From: Sulfuriferula plumbiphila
Lineage (GTDB): Bacteria; Pseudomonadota; Gammaproteobacteria; Burkholderiales; Sulfuriferulaceae
Length of the DNA stretch: 64,000 bases
Reading direction: 5' to 3'
Assembly (NCBI RefSeq): GCF_009938015.1
Contig: NZ_AP021884.1
Location: 2,854,585-2,918,584 of the forward strand
Shown: piece after piece, positions 7,441 through 14,996 of the stretch
Layout of the letters: each line of letters opens with the position of its first letter
Position numbering within the stretch: position 1 is the stretch's first letter
The notes under the pieces: model-generated
Database searches by the model: none
Seen by the model: only the letters and a program-made list of their open reading frames with translations
Told to the model about the DNA's origin: nothing
Program-made: the position numbers and the translations under genes

Positions 7441-8508
7441 TCAAGCAGCAAAATAGTCCGGGAAGGCAATCCAGCTCTTGCGGTGCAAGGGATCGGCGCG
7501 CGCTTCCTCGGTGTTCCAGAACTTGTCCAGCCAGCGGCGGCGTTCCACCGCGCGGCTTAGCGCGACCTCAAACTGGTCGCGGATGTCTTCTTCAAAATCT
7601 TCCAGCGCGGCACTGTCGTTATGCTTCAACCACGCCACAGCGGCTTGTCCGGCACGTTCGCCGGAGATCACCGCCGCTGCTATGCCCGCGCCAGTGATGG
7701 GATGGGTAAGGCCGGCCGCATCGCCGGCAAACAACACCTTGCCCACCACCAGGTGCCCGCGCAGGCCGCCCACCGGGATCGCGCCGCCGGTACGGTAGCT
7801 GATCTCGGCACCGACCAGGTCCTGCGCCATCAATTGCTGATGCAGCTCATCGAGTGGCGCCTTCATGTCACCCGCGAAACGTTTATCCAGACCCAGCCCG
7901 AGATTCGCCAGATTGCCCTTGGGAAACAGCCAGGCATAGCCGCCCGGGTAGGCGGGCGAGAGCCAGATGTCGGTATCCACATAGGCGCGTTTCAGTGGAA
8001 CGGTGTACTGGCGCGTGGTCACCACTTCCATGTCGGGCAGCCCCAGCGCCTCTGCCACTGGCGAATGCGGGCCATCGGCGGCGATCAGCAGCCTGTACGT
8101 GACTTCCATCCCGCCTGCCGGCGTTTTGATTTGCGCCACGGATCGCGCGGCATCGAGACTGGTCATGCGACTATCGAGCAAGAGCTCGGCGCCCTGCGTC
8201 GCGGCCGCGTGCGCCAGGGACTGGTCAAACGCGGCGCGGTCTATCATCAGGCCCGGGAAATCGGTCTCGGCTACGGCGCCCGAGGGCAGGTAGCTCTTCA
8301 TGCCTTTGATGCGCTGTAACAGTACGCCGCCGGCCGTGGCGTATTTGCCCATCGGCAGCGGGATGAATTCTGCGCACTGCACCGGCAGGCCGATTTCGTG
8401 GCGACGATCCACACCCAGTACGCTCAGCCCGCCTTGCGCGGCCGCTGCGGCGGCGGCAGCACCCGCCGGTCCCAGACCAATAATCAGCAGGTCGACCTGG
8501 CGCATCAT
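7441..8508 (-). CDS. lipT: LipT-type FAD-dependent oxidoreductase
   Basis: A 355-residue flavoprotein of the geranylgeranyl-reductase-like group. The FAD-binding beta-alpha-beta motif G-L-G-P-A-G-A-A-A-A is at residues 11-20, and the second FAD motif V-L-F-A-G-D-A-A-G-L-T-H-P-I-T-G-A-G is near residue 270. In sHdr/LipS loci the conserved flavoprotein LipT is thought to deliver electrons for lipoyl synthesis or to handle lipoyl redox state. Its start overlaps the sLpl(AB) stop by 4 bp, so the two are coupled. Membership of the LipT family is inferred from this context plus size and motifs; another GGR-like reductase cannot be excluded. Confidence 0.82.
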   Translation of the reverse strand: MMRQVDLLIIGLGPAGAAAAAAAAQGGLSVLGVDRRHEIGLPVQCAEFIPLPMGKYATAGGVLLQRIKGMKSYLPSGAVAETDFPGLMIDRAAFDQSLAHAAATQGAELLLDSRMTSLDAARSVAQIKTPAGGMEVTYRLLIAADGPHSPVAEALGLPDMEVVTTRQYTVPLKRAYVDTDIWLSPAYPGGYAWLFPKGNLANLGLGLDKRFAGDMKAPLDELHQQLMAQDLVGAEISYRTGGAIPVGGLRGHLVVGKVLFAGDAAGLTHPITGAGIAAAVISGERAGQAAVAWLKHNDSAALEDFEEDIRDQFEVALSRAVERRRWLDKFWNTEEARADPLHRKSWIAFPDYFAA

Positions 8509-9578
8509 GTTGCGGCCTCGCTATTGGCTTGCGCCAGGGCTTCGTGCAGCACACTGACAAAATCATCCGCCGTCAAGGTGAGCATATCGACTGCGTGCCC
8601 GGCGAAAAACCGCTTCACGTTGTGCGCCAGCTGTTCGGCAAGCGTGTCGCGCAGGGCGGCCTCCAGATCAGCAAGCGTGCGGCGCGGGCTGATGAATACA
8701 TCGCCGGAGAACCACACCTGTTTGATGCGGCCATGACTGCGGTCAAACGCCACACTGGCACGCAACAGACCGCCGGAGAACTTGCGCACCGCATCCAGCG
8801 TGGGTTGGTCGGTCGCTGGACGAGCGAGCAGGTTGATCCAGTCGGGATGGTCAATTTCGGTCAGCGCGGCCTGGTAGAGCGCCTCCTCATGCAGCGTGAG
8901 CGGTGAGGGGGCGAATTGCACACCGAATTCTTCAGCAAAGGTGCCCGCCAGCGCAGCCTGCACCTGCGCCATAAGTGGCACCTGACCCAACAAATCGGCC
9001 AGATTGGCAACACGCTCACGTGCCGAGGCGATGGCTTTGTGGGAAAGTTTTTCAGCCGGGATTTTGAGCACGCGCAGCATCTTTTCCACGTCGAACTCGA
9101 TCAATAGCGTGCCCTGATACATCAGCGCATCGCCGTCGAACGCCCCGCCGGTGCCGGATATTTTACGGCCATCCACTTCGATGTCATTGCGCGGACGGAA
9201 CCGGGCATCCACGCCCAGCGCCGAGATTCCGCGCGCTGCGGCCTCGCAGATGCGGCGTGAAATTGCGGTCATGTCTGCAGTGCCGAGTTCGTGCCTGTGC
9301 AGGTACAGCTCCCAGCCAATCTGGGTGGTGTCGAAATAGATTGCGCCGCCGCCTGTAATACGGCGCTGGATGGTAATGCCGTGTTCGCGGCAATAGTCCA
9401 GGTTGAGCTCCTGCTCGGCACTCTGGTGATAACCCAGTAACGCGCACGCCTCAAAACGCAAAAAACGCAGCGTGCTGGGGCTGGCATTTTCCTGGCGCGC
9501 TTCCAGCAGGGCCCGATTGAGCGCAATATTTTGCGCTGCGGGTCGCAGGCCGGTATCGAGTAAGCGCCAGGTGGTCAC
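8505..9578 (-). CDS. sLpl(AB)-type lipoate--protein ligase
   Basis: A 357-residue ligase in which an LplA-like catalytic domain (residues 1 to ~250) is joined to an LplB-like accessory domain (~260-357, starting near L-D-A-V-R-K-F-S-G-G-L-L-R-A). Signatures: R-R-I-T-G-G-G-A-I-Y-F-D substrate loop and G-R-K-I-S-G-T-G-G-A-F with the conserved Lys. It activates lipoate or octanoate with ATP and loads it onto the lysine of the lipoate-binding proteins encoded at 10872 and 11811. It lies 15 bp downstream of a LipS-type gene and overlaps lipT by 4 bp. Compared with the ligase-like gene at 1777 it is the canonical sHdr-associated enzyme. Confidence 0.88.
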   Translation of the reverse strand: MTTWRLLDTGLRPAAQNIALNRALLEARQENASPSTLRFLRFEACALLGYHQSAEQELNLDYCREHGITIQRRITGGGAIYFDTTQIGWELYLHRHELGTADMTAISRRICEAAARGISALGVDARFRPRNDIEVDGRKISGTGGAFDGDALMYQGTLLIEFDVEKMLRVLKIPAEKLSHKAIASARERVANLADLLGQVPLMAQVQAALAGTFAEEFGVQFAPSPLTLHEEALYQAALTEIDHPDWINLLARPATDQPTLDAVRKFSGGLLRASVAFDRSHGRIKQVWFSGDVFISPRRTLADLEAALRDTLAEQLAHNVKRFFAGHAVDMLTLTADDFVSVLHEALAQANSEAAT

Positions 9579-9593
9579 GTCTTTGATCCCCGC

Positions 9594-10772
9594 TCAACTG
9601 CAGCAGCCGCCCACGGCTTCGGGCTGGCCGGCCATCACCACCTTGATGCCGCCGAGCGAACCGGCGGCGGCAAAAGCCGGGCGCTTCATGCGCTCGTGTT
9701 CGATGACTTTCTGGATGTCCACCTGCAGGCCGGCGTCTGCGGTTTCAATCGCCATCACTTCATCGCCAATCGCGATGGAGCAACACGCCGGGGTGACGCG
9801 CACATCGCGTTCCAGACGCACGGCAAGTTCCACCATGCCATCAGACGGATGCGCCAGGCCATTGAGACCGGCCATCACAGCGTAGCTGTCAATTTCCACC
9901 TTGGTGCGGCCGGGCGGGCGCGCACAGCCCAGCAGCAAGGGCAAATCTGGCAGCGCAGCGCGTGCGTCCATGAAAAAACGCCCGACTTCGCGGCTGTCCG
10001 GGGTGACGAACGGACGATTCTCCGGCGCATAGAACGGCATCACCACCACCAGCACGACCGCTTGCGGCTGGTGGCGCCGGATGATTTCCAGCGCATTCCA
10101 TTCGCCCAGCAGATGCCCATAATGCAGGCCAATCACGATGTGGGGTACTACCTTGAGCTTGGTCGAAACCAGGTATTCGAGGGTTTTCTCGAAGTCATCC
10201 ACGCTACGGCGCAGGTGATAGACCTGGGTAATCGTGTCCTGCGAACCGATCACGTCCATCATCGCCGCGTCAATGCCGCTGTCTTCCATACGACGTGCGA
10301 TATCCATGTCCACCAGTGCGGTGTGCATGGCAATCTTGAATTCGGGGAAGCCATCCTTGATACGTCGAATGGTTGCGTAGTAGTCGCCGTATTCGACTTC
10401 ATTGCGGTGGTTGGAGCCACCCGTCAACAACATGCCCTGGGCGCCCCCATTGATCTGCTCGTTGACCACGCGCCATAAGTCTTCCGGGCTGCGCGCCGCA
10501 ATCATTGGCTCGAGAATTTTGGCCTTGCAATGGTCGCATTGCAGCTTGCAATCACCACCGGTAATGGATACCGCAGGCCAGGCGCTTTTGCCACAACCGG
10601 TAATTTCCGAACTTGCAAACGCTTTGAAAGTGGGCGTGTAAAAATTCACGCGCCCGACACCCTCGCCGCGTACCTGCGCAAATCTTTGCTGTAATTGACC
10701 AACCAGGATGGCATCCAGCTCGATGCCATCCAGCGGCTCAACACGTTCAACGACTTCCAGCCAATCACTCAT
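9594..10772 (-). CDS. LipS1/LipS2-type radical SAM lipoyl synthase component
   Basis: A 392-residue radical SAM protein with cluster motif C-K-L-Q-C-D-H-C (CxxxCxxC) near residue 76, preceded by S-I-T-G-G-D. Other visible points are M-L-L-T-G-G-S-N-H-R-N-E (SAM-binding GGE-like strand), several conserved H/D residues in the barrel, and an unusual C-terminus V-G-G-C-C-S that could bind an auxiliary cluster. It is the partner of the LipS-type gene at 5827; together they would build the dithiolane on octanoylated LbpA. The gene follows an intercistronic hairpin after lbpA and is 15 bp upstream of the ligase. LipS1 versus LipS2 is left open. Confidence 0.85.
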   Translation of the reverse strand: MSDWLEVVERVEPLDGIELDAILVGQLQQRFAQVRGEGVGRVNFYTPTFKAFASSEITGCGKSAWPAVSITGGDCKLQCDHCKAKILEPMIAARSPEDLWRVVNEQINGGAQGMLLTGGSNHRNEVEYGDYYATIRRIKDGFPEFKIAMHTALVDMDIARRMEDSGIDAAMMDVIGSQDTITQVYHLRRSVDDFEKTLEYLVSTKLKVVPHIVIGLHYGHLLGEWNALEIIRRHQPQAVVLVVVMPFYAPENRPFVTPDSREVGRFFMDARAALPDLPLLLGCARPPGRTKVEIDSYAVMAGLNGLAHPSDGMVELAVRLERDVRVTPACCSIAIGDEVMAIETADAGLQVDIQKVIEHERMKRPAFAAAGSLGGIKVVMAGQPEAVGGCCS

Positions 10773-10825
10773 TGGTGTTTACCTGAAACCCCATTTACTG
10801 CAGGGGTGAAAACCTCAGAAAACAA

Positions 10826-10850
10826 TAGGGGCGATTTGACATCGCCCCTA
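10826..10850 (-). terminator. Hairpin with T-rich tail between lbpA and the LipS-type gene
   Basis: A perfect 10-bp stem (TAGGGGCGAT / ATCGCCCCTA) with a 5-nt loop is followed on the minus strand by TTGTTTTC. It lies 21 bp after the lbpA stop, with 53 bp to the next start. It may terminate part of the transcripts so that the binding proteins are made in excess over the assembly enzymes. Confidence 0.7.
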
Positions 10851-10871
10851 CTGAATCAAATGCGACTGCGT

Positions 10872-11309
10872 TTAGCAGCCGCCGAAGCCGTCGGCGCCCA
10901 TCTTGGTTTCGAACGCGCCGGCGACTGCACCACCGGTGATCAGTGCACCAGATTCGCCATCCCAGTTGGTAGGTTTCATTTTTACCAGCCAGCCGCTGCC
11001 GTAGGGGTCAGCGTTGATGGTGCCGGGTTTACCAGCCACATCCGGATTAGTGGCAAGGATTTCGCCGGTCACCGGAGCTTTCACCGGACCTACCCATTTG
11101 CCGGACTCAACCGTACAAACCGATTTGTTCTGTTCGATTTCCTTACCCACTTTTTTCGGGGTATACGACACAATCTCGCCCGCCAGCGAGCAGGCGTAGG
11201 CGGTCATGCCGATAGTAAGGGTGCCGTCCGCTTCACGCCGCGCCCAGACGTTGTTGTCAACGTTATAGAAAAGATCGTCAGGAAGGTTACAACCGCGTAC
11301 TGTTGCCAT
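10872..11309 (-). CDS. lbpA: Lipoate-binding protein of the sHdr pathway (GcvH-like)
   Basis: A 145-residue GcvH-like carrier whose lipoyl arm presents bound sulfur to the sHdr complex. The lipoylation site is the Lys in V-E-S-G-K-W-V-G-P-V (Lys71 from this start). The fold's G-M-T-A-Y-A and V-T-G-E-I-L strands flank it. The inner ATG at 11309 (M-A-T-V-R-G-C-N-L-P) is preferred to the ATG six bases upstream because GAGGAG is then about 8 bp away. It has a Cys near the N-terminus and ends G-F-G-G-C, a flexible Cys-terminated tail. It is one of two such carriers in the operon; the motif ESGKW and context separate it from the glycine-cleavage H protein. Confidence 0.92.
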   Translation of the reverse strand: MATVRGCNLPDDLFYNVDNNVWARREADGTLTIGMTAYACSLAGEIVSYTPKKVGKEIEQNKSVCTVESGKWVGPVKAPVTGEILATNPDVAGKPGTINADPYGSGWLVKMKPTNWDGESGALITGGAVAGAFETKMGADGFGGC

Positions 11310-11415
11310 GCTCATTTCTCCTCAGAATGAAATTCAGTCAAACATTTAGTGTCTGCAACGTTTTTTTGCAAACGGTTCCGCAAAATCAAGCGAAATTCTG
11401 GTCCATAGCGTCAAA

Positions 11416-11811
11416 TCAGAAGTACATGGATTTGTCGCTACTCAAAATCAAATCGGCAAGTGCACCCGCATTGGATACCTCATCAATCTCAGCAATGATA
11501 TCGCTGACATCGAGCTCGTAGCCAGGCATCGCCGGCTTGCACAGGTGCAATTTTACCCCAGCCGCTTTGGCATCGCGAATAAATTCAAGGATGGTTTTGC
11601 CACCTTTCATCGCCGAAAGATTTTCTGCCACACCTCTTTTGGCCAGCATTACGCCTTCCATGGTGAAAAAGATGTGCACATCGGAATCCATCGAAGCGAG
11701 TATTGAGCCGATATAAAACGGCGTGGCGCATCGGTGCGGCGTTGATGGACCGCTGGTCATGACGATGACAACGGATTTTTCCTCGTTGTCCAGATAATGC
11801 TGGTCTGCCAT
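11416..11811 (-). CDS. DsrE-family (DsrE3-like) small protein
   Basis: A 131-residue cytoplasmic protein of the DsrE/DsrF-like fold: strand V-V-I-V-M-T-S-G-P-S-T-P, strand V-H-I-F-F-T-M-E-G-V, helix, then V-K-L-H-L-C-K-P-A-M. Cys91 in the L-C-K-P-A-M element sits at the position of the persulfide-carrying Cys of the family; another Cys is at 28. It lies between the two lipoate-binding protein genes and overlaps the upstream one by one base. It probably moves persulfide sulfur within the sHdr pathway, perhaps directly to or from a lipoyl carrier. It differs from the longer DsrE3 at 18365, which has a Cys pair ten residues apart. Confidence 0.83.
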   Translation of the reverse strand: MADQHYLDNEEKSVVIVMTSGPSTPHRCATPFYIGSILASMDSDVHIFFTMEGVMLAKRGVAENLSAMKGGKTILEFIRDAKAAGVKLHLCKPAMPGYELDVSDIIAEIDEVSNAGALADLILSSDKSMYF

Positions 11812-12257
11812 CAGCGTGCACCTCGTTCACAGTGTAGGTCTTCACGCCGGGTACGCTCGCAGTACCCGGCTTGCGCTGCATCCCCTGTCAACATGACGGA
11901 CAGGGCTTGTTCCACGGTGCCAGAAGGCCTTACACGCGCAATCCATGCTTCGTAGGGTTCGATATTCAGCAGATTCGGGTCTTCCAGCACGCTGTGATTG
12001 GCTGCTTCGATTACGCAATCGAATACGTTAGGCACGGGACCTGCCCATTTGCCGCTCTCTATGGTGGCGACGGGTTTACCGACAGGGCGCAAGGTACCTG
12101 GGCGGCGCACGCGCACATGCAGAATTTTTCCCGCCACGGTTTGCGAAATATCCGTCATGCCCACCGTCAGACTACCGTCTTCCTCGCGGCGTGCCCAAAT
12201 CTGGTATTGGTCATCATAGTAGAGTTCCGGGCGGAACTCGCAGCCATTGCATTCCAT
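11811..12257 (-). CDS. lbpA: Second lipoate-binding protein of the sHdr pathway
   Basis: A 148-residue GcvH-like carrier with lipoylation site I-E-S-G-K-W-A-G-P-V (Lys70). The N-terminus M-E-C-N-G-C holds a CxxC pair absent from the other copy. The C-terminal third (Y-C-E-R-T-R-R-E-D) is charged and has no GGC tail. The two carriers are only moderately alike outside the lipoyl hairpin, so they probably interact with different partners. Encoded 121 bp downstream of hdrB2, past a hairpin, and overlapping the DsrE-like gene by a single base. The glycine-cleavage H protein is the alternative, but ESGKW and the locus argue for the sulfur function. Confidence 0.9.
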   Translation of the reverse strand: MECNGCEFRPELYYDDQYQIWARREEDGSLTVGMTDISQTVAGKILHVRVRRPGTLRPVGKPVATIESGKWAGPVPNVFDCVIEAANHSVLEDPNLLNIEPYEAWIARVRPSGTVEQALSVMLTGDAAQAGYCERTRREDLHCERGAR

Positions 12258-12287
12258 ATTGTTGTGTTATGGCGCGTTTATTTGGTT

Positions 12288-12335
12288 GGCTAAAATAACA
12301 GGCTAAAATAACTTGGGCGCGGTGTACGCGCCCAA
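12288..12335 (-). terminator. Intercistronic hairpin and 13-bp tandem repeat between hdrB2 and lbpA
   Basis: A 9-bp perfect stem (TTGGGCGCG 12313-12321 / CGCGCCCAA 12327-12335) is followed on the minus strand by two tandem copies of a 12-13-bp TTATTTTAGCC unit (12288-12313). The T-rich tail makes it a possible weak terminator or a processing site separating hdr from lbpA messages. Confidence 0.6.
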
Positions 12336-12378
12336 TTATTACCGGCCCGCGGATTGCGGCGCAGGCCGCGCTTGGTGC

Positions 12379-13290
12379 TTAGACTACGCCCTTGGCATGG
12401 AGGAAATCCAGGGAGTCACTGACGTTTTCATGCACACCCAGTTTGCGTGCCGACAACCCCATGGCCAGACCCAGCAGCTGGGTAAAGTACAGAATTTTCA
12501 CGTTGGTCTTGATGCCGAATTCGGTTTCGGCGCGCACCTGATGCATTTCCAGGCCGGAGTGACAGGTCGGGCATTCAGTAGCAATCACTTCCGCACCGGC
12601 GTCTTCCGCAGCCTGGATGATATTCAGCACCAGCTGGGTAGACGTATCCGCATCGGACAGGGTATGCGCACCACCACAACATGCGGTCTTCAGCGGGAAG
12701 TCCACATTGATTGCTCCAGCCGCACCGAGCAGGTCATCCATAAAGTGCGGTTTGTAGCTGGACTCGGAACCGGGCCCCTGATCTTTTTCAGGAAAAATCT
12801 GGCGCGGACGCGTGTACATGCAACCGTAGTAGTTAGCTATCTTGATACCATTCAGACTCTTGGAGATTTTCTGCTTGATCCCTTCGGTACCCAGATCCTC
12901 CATCAGCCACTCGAGCAGGTGAATGGTCCGCACATCACCCTTGTATACCGGATCGTCGGATTTTTTAGCCAAACCCTGCAGGGTTTTCAGTGATTCATCC
13001 GAGGTGGCCAGTTCGTACTCGGCCTTTTTCAGGTTGTGATAGCAGCCGTTGCAGGGAGCCATGACCGTGTCGTAACCCATTTGCTCACTGGCGATCGCCA
13101 TGTTGCGGGCGGACATGTAGGTTTGCAGCATGGGGTGAACGTTTTTCACTTCCATCGCGCCACAGCAGTTCCAGTCCTGCAGAGTTTCCATTTCCAGACC
13201 GAGGCTCTTGACCAGCGCACGGGTGGAACGATCATAAGGGCCGCCGGAACCTTCCAGCGCACAACCCGGATAGTAGGCAACTTTAGCCAT
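12379..13290 (-). CDS. hdrB2: sHdr complex subunit HdrB2 (CCG domain protein)
   Basis: A 303-residue heterodisulfide-reductase B-like subunit. The N-terminal half has Y-Y-P-G-C (Cys10), N-C-C-G (Cys42-43) and A-P-C-N-G-C (Cys80, Cys83). The second half repeats the pattern with T-A-C-C-G-G-A and A-T-E-C-P-T-C. Each CX(n)CCGX(n)CX2C set can hold a non-cubane [4Fe-4S] cluster, the site at which disulfides or persulfides are processed. In the sHdr pathway it works with HdrC2, HdrA, HdrB1 and HdrC1 to oxidise carrier-bound sulfane sulfur to sulfite in the cytoplasm. It overlaps the hdrC2 stop by 8 bp. Confidence 0.93.
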   Translation of the reverse strand: MAKVAYYPGCALEGSGGPYDRSTRALVKSLGLEMETLQDWNCCGAMEVKNVHPMLQTYMSARNMAIASEQMGYDTVMAPCNGCYHNLKKAEYELATSDESLKTLQGLAKKSDDPVYKGDVRTIHLLEWLMEDLGTEGIKQKISKSLNGIKIANYYGCMYTRPRQIFPEKDQGPGSESSYKPHFMDDLLGAAGAINVDFPLKTACCGGAHTLSDADTSTQLVLNIIQAAEDAGAEVIATECPTCHSGLEMHQVRAETEFGIKTNVKILYFTQLLGLAMGLSARKLGVHENVSDSLDFLHAKGVV

Positions 13291-14053
13291 GTGCCAACTC
13301 CTTCTGTTCTTTCACATACTGTTTCAATACGTCACCGGTACGACCCCAGGACTTCGTTTTTGGCTTGAAGAACATCGACAGCCCCATATGCAGCGAATGC
13401 ATGATGGGGGTGCGGGACAGGAATCTGATCACATTGCCCTGGCGCAATTCAGTCCATTTGTTCATGCGCGCAACAAAAATACCCAGCCAGCCATGCAGCG
13501 CCATTTGCATCATGTCCTGCTTGGAATTCTTGAAGAAATTGCTCATGACTTCAGAGTCTTCAATGCGACCACGTTCCAGACACTGACGGGTAAACTCCTC
13601 GTCAAAAATGCTGGAATTGGATTTGCTGCCGTAACCCTCTTCTTCGATCCAGTGCGCCAGGGCTTTCATTACCCCTTCCGGACGCACGTCTTTCGGACAG
13701 ATATTGGTGCATTTGTTGCAGGACACGCACTGCCAGATGATGTCCTTGTCCTTGAGGAGCTCATCCTTGAGGCCGAGACGGACCAGATAAATCCAGTAGC
13801 GCGGGTTGAAGTCGGTATTCTGCGCATACATCGTGCAGGAGTTGGTGCAGGAACCACACTGCCAGCAGCGGTGAACGTTCTCGGCACCGGAATACGTTTT
13901 GATTTTTGTTTCAAAATCATCATCATAATCCTTCAGCGTGCGCGGCAGGATCATGGTGTTCCAGTGACCTGACACGTCCACACCGTCTACCACTAATTTG
14001 TCGCTGGTAATCAGGCGATCGGCGTCGATCAGTGTTTTTTCGTGAATTGCCAT
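13283..14053 (-). CDS. hdrC2: sHdr complex subunit HdrC2 (two [4Fe-4S] ferredoxin-type)
   Basis: A 256-residue HdrC-like electron-transfer subunit. Two cluster motifs are visible: C-W-Q-C-G-S-C-T-N-S-C (Cys63, 66, 69, 73) and C-V-S-C-N-K-C-T-N-I-C-P (Cys109, 112, 115, 119). The first lacks the Pro normally following the fourth Cys. The rest is helical and forms the HdrC scaffold. It passes electrons from HdrB2 toward HdrA. It lies 70 bp after the hyp gene and shares 8 bp with hdrB2. Confidence 0.93.
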   Translation of the reverse strand: MAIHEKTLIDADRLITSDKLVVDGVDVSGHWNTMILPRTLKDYDDDFETKIKTYSGAENVHRCWQCGSCTNSCTMYAQNTDFNPRYWIYLVRLGLKDELLKDKDIIWQCVSCNKCTNICPKDVRPEGVMKALAHWIEEEGYGSKSNSSIFDEEFTRQCLERGRIEDSEVMSNFFKNSKQDMMQMALHGWLGIFVARMNKWTELRQGNVIRFLSRTPIMHSLHMGLSMFFKPKTKSWGRTGDVLKQYVKEQKELAHG

Positions 14054-14123
14054 CGAAGTTTCTCCTAAAATCTAAAACCCGGGAGCACCAGCTGCCCCAT
14101 TTTAATTTCGCGCAAGCATGGAC

Positions 14124-14996
14124 CTACCGGGCCATGTCGCGCTTGACCCTGGACTGTCCGGCTTTGCGTTCTGCATCTATTCCGAGAAACTTTTTCAACT
14201 GCTCCTGCGGGGTTATACCCCGGCCAAAATCTGCGCTCAGCATACCTTCCGCCATCGAGCGGAAATATTCGGAGTAAGCCTGTGCCAGTATCAGATCAAT
14301 CCAGAACGGCACATCTTTGTACAGGCCCTGCCCGGCAATCTGCTCCGCCAGCCAGGCTCGCGCACCCTCGAACATTTCCGGGCTATTACCCAGCGGCACG
14401 TCAGGCAGGGAGTCATTACCCCGGATAAATTCGCGTAATGCGCCACTTACCGTATTCTGGTCCCACACCCAGCGCGTCATCAGCGGATACTTCACCGGAT
14501 TATTGAAGTGAAGCATCTCCGCACCGAAATCAAATGCCGCACGCCGATTTTTTGCAGCCTGCTTGCGCGTTTCCTTGTCTGCCGTTTCGTCTAGCGGCAC
14601 GATCCCGGAAAATTTCTGCAGCCGTTCAGCCAGCGCCATATTTCCGTACAGCAGTTCCTGAATCGCTCCGCGCGTAACTTCAACACCCAAAGCCTGCAGC
14701 GCAGGGAATACCCGGCGCCGGGCGGAAAACACCGTTTCCAGCAACGCTTCGATGCCATCCATCGACAACGACGGCAAGGCTTGTGCGTTCAGCAAACCGG
14801 AAAACAGCTGGCTCTTCATCCGCAGGCTGGCCAGCAGGGCTTCCAGCTCCACGCCTTCTTCTGCCTGCCGTCCTAGTTGCGCAAAGTGCTGCTGGAACTG
14901 CCCGGGATCAAGCGCAACTGGCAGCGCGGCAGGCACAATCGCGTCAGCCTCACCGGCAGGAACCGCGCTGTCAGGCTGCTTTTTGAACCAGAGCAT
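14124..14996 (-). CDS. sHdr-associated hypothetical protein (Hyp)
   Basis: A 290-residue soluble, mostly helical protein without Cys clusters, signal peptide or membrane segments. It occupies the place between hdrA and hdrC2 where sHdr clusters of other sulfur oxidisers carry a conserved gene of unknown role. It starts 26 bp inside hdrA in another frame, so production is tied to HdrA. The N-terminus is low-complexity (A/V/P-rich up to about residue 30), followed by helices with many Leu and Phe. It could be a complex-assembly or structural subunit; nothing in the sequence shows an enzymatic site. Confidence 0.85.
   Translation of the reverse strand: MLWFKKQPDSAVPAGEADAIVPAALPVALDPGQFQQHFAQLGRQAEEGVELEALLASLRMKSQLFSGLLNAQALPSLSMDGIEALLETVFSARRRVFPALQALGVEVTRGAIQELLYGNMALAERLQKFSGIVPLDETADKETRKQAAKNRRAAFDFGAEMLHFNNPVKYPLMTRWVWDQNTVSGALREFIRGNDSLPDVPLGNSPEMFEGARAWLAEQIAGQGLYKDVPFWIDLILAQAYSEYFRSMAEGMLSADFGRGITPQEQLKKFLGIDAERKAGQSRVKRDMAR

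Noticed and set aside
11811-12257. Glycine-cleavage H protein
   Set aside because: The ESGKW lipoyl site, duplication and sHdr context identify the sulfur-oxidation lipoate carrier; no glycine-cleavage gene is nearby.
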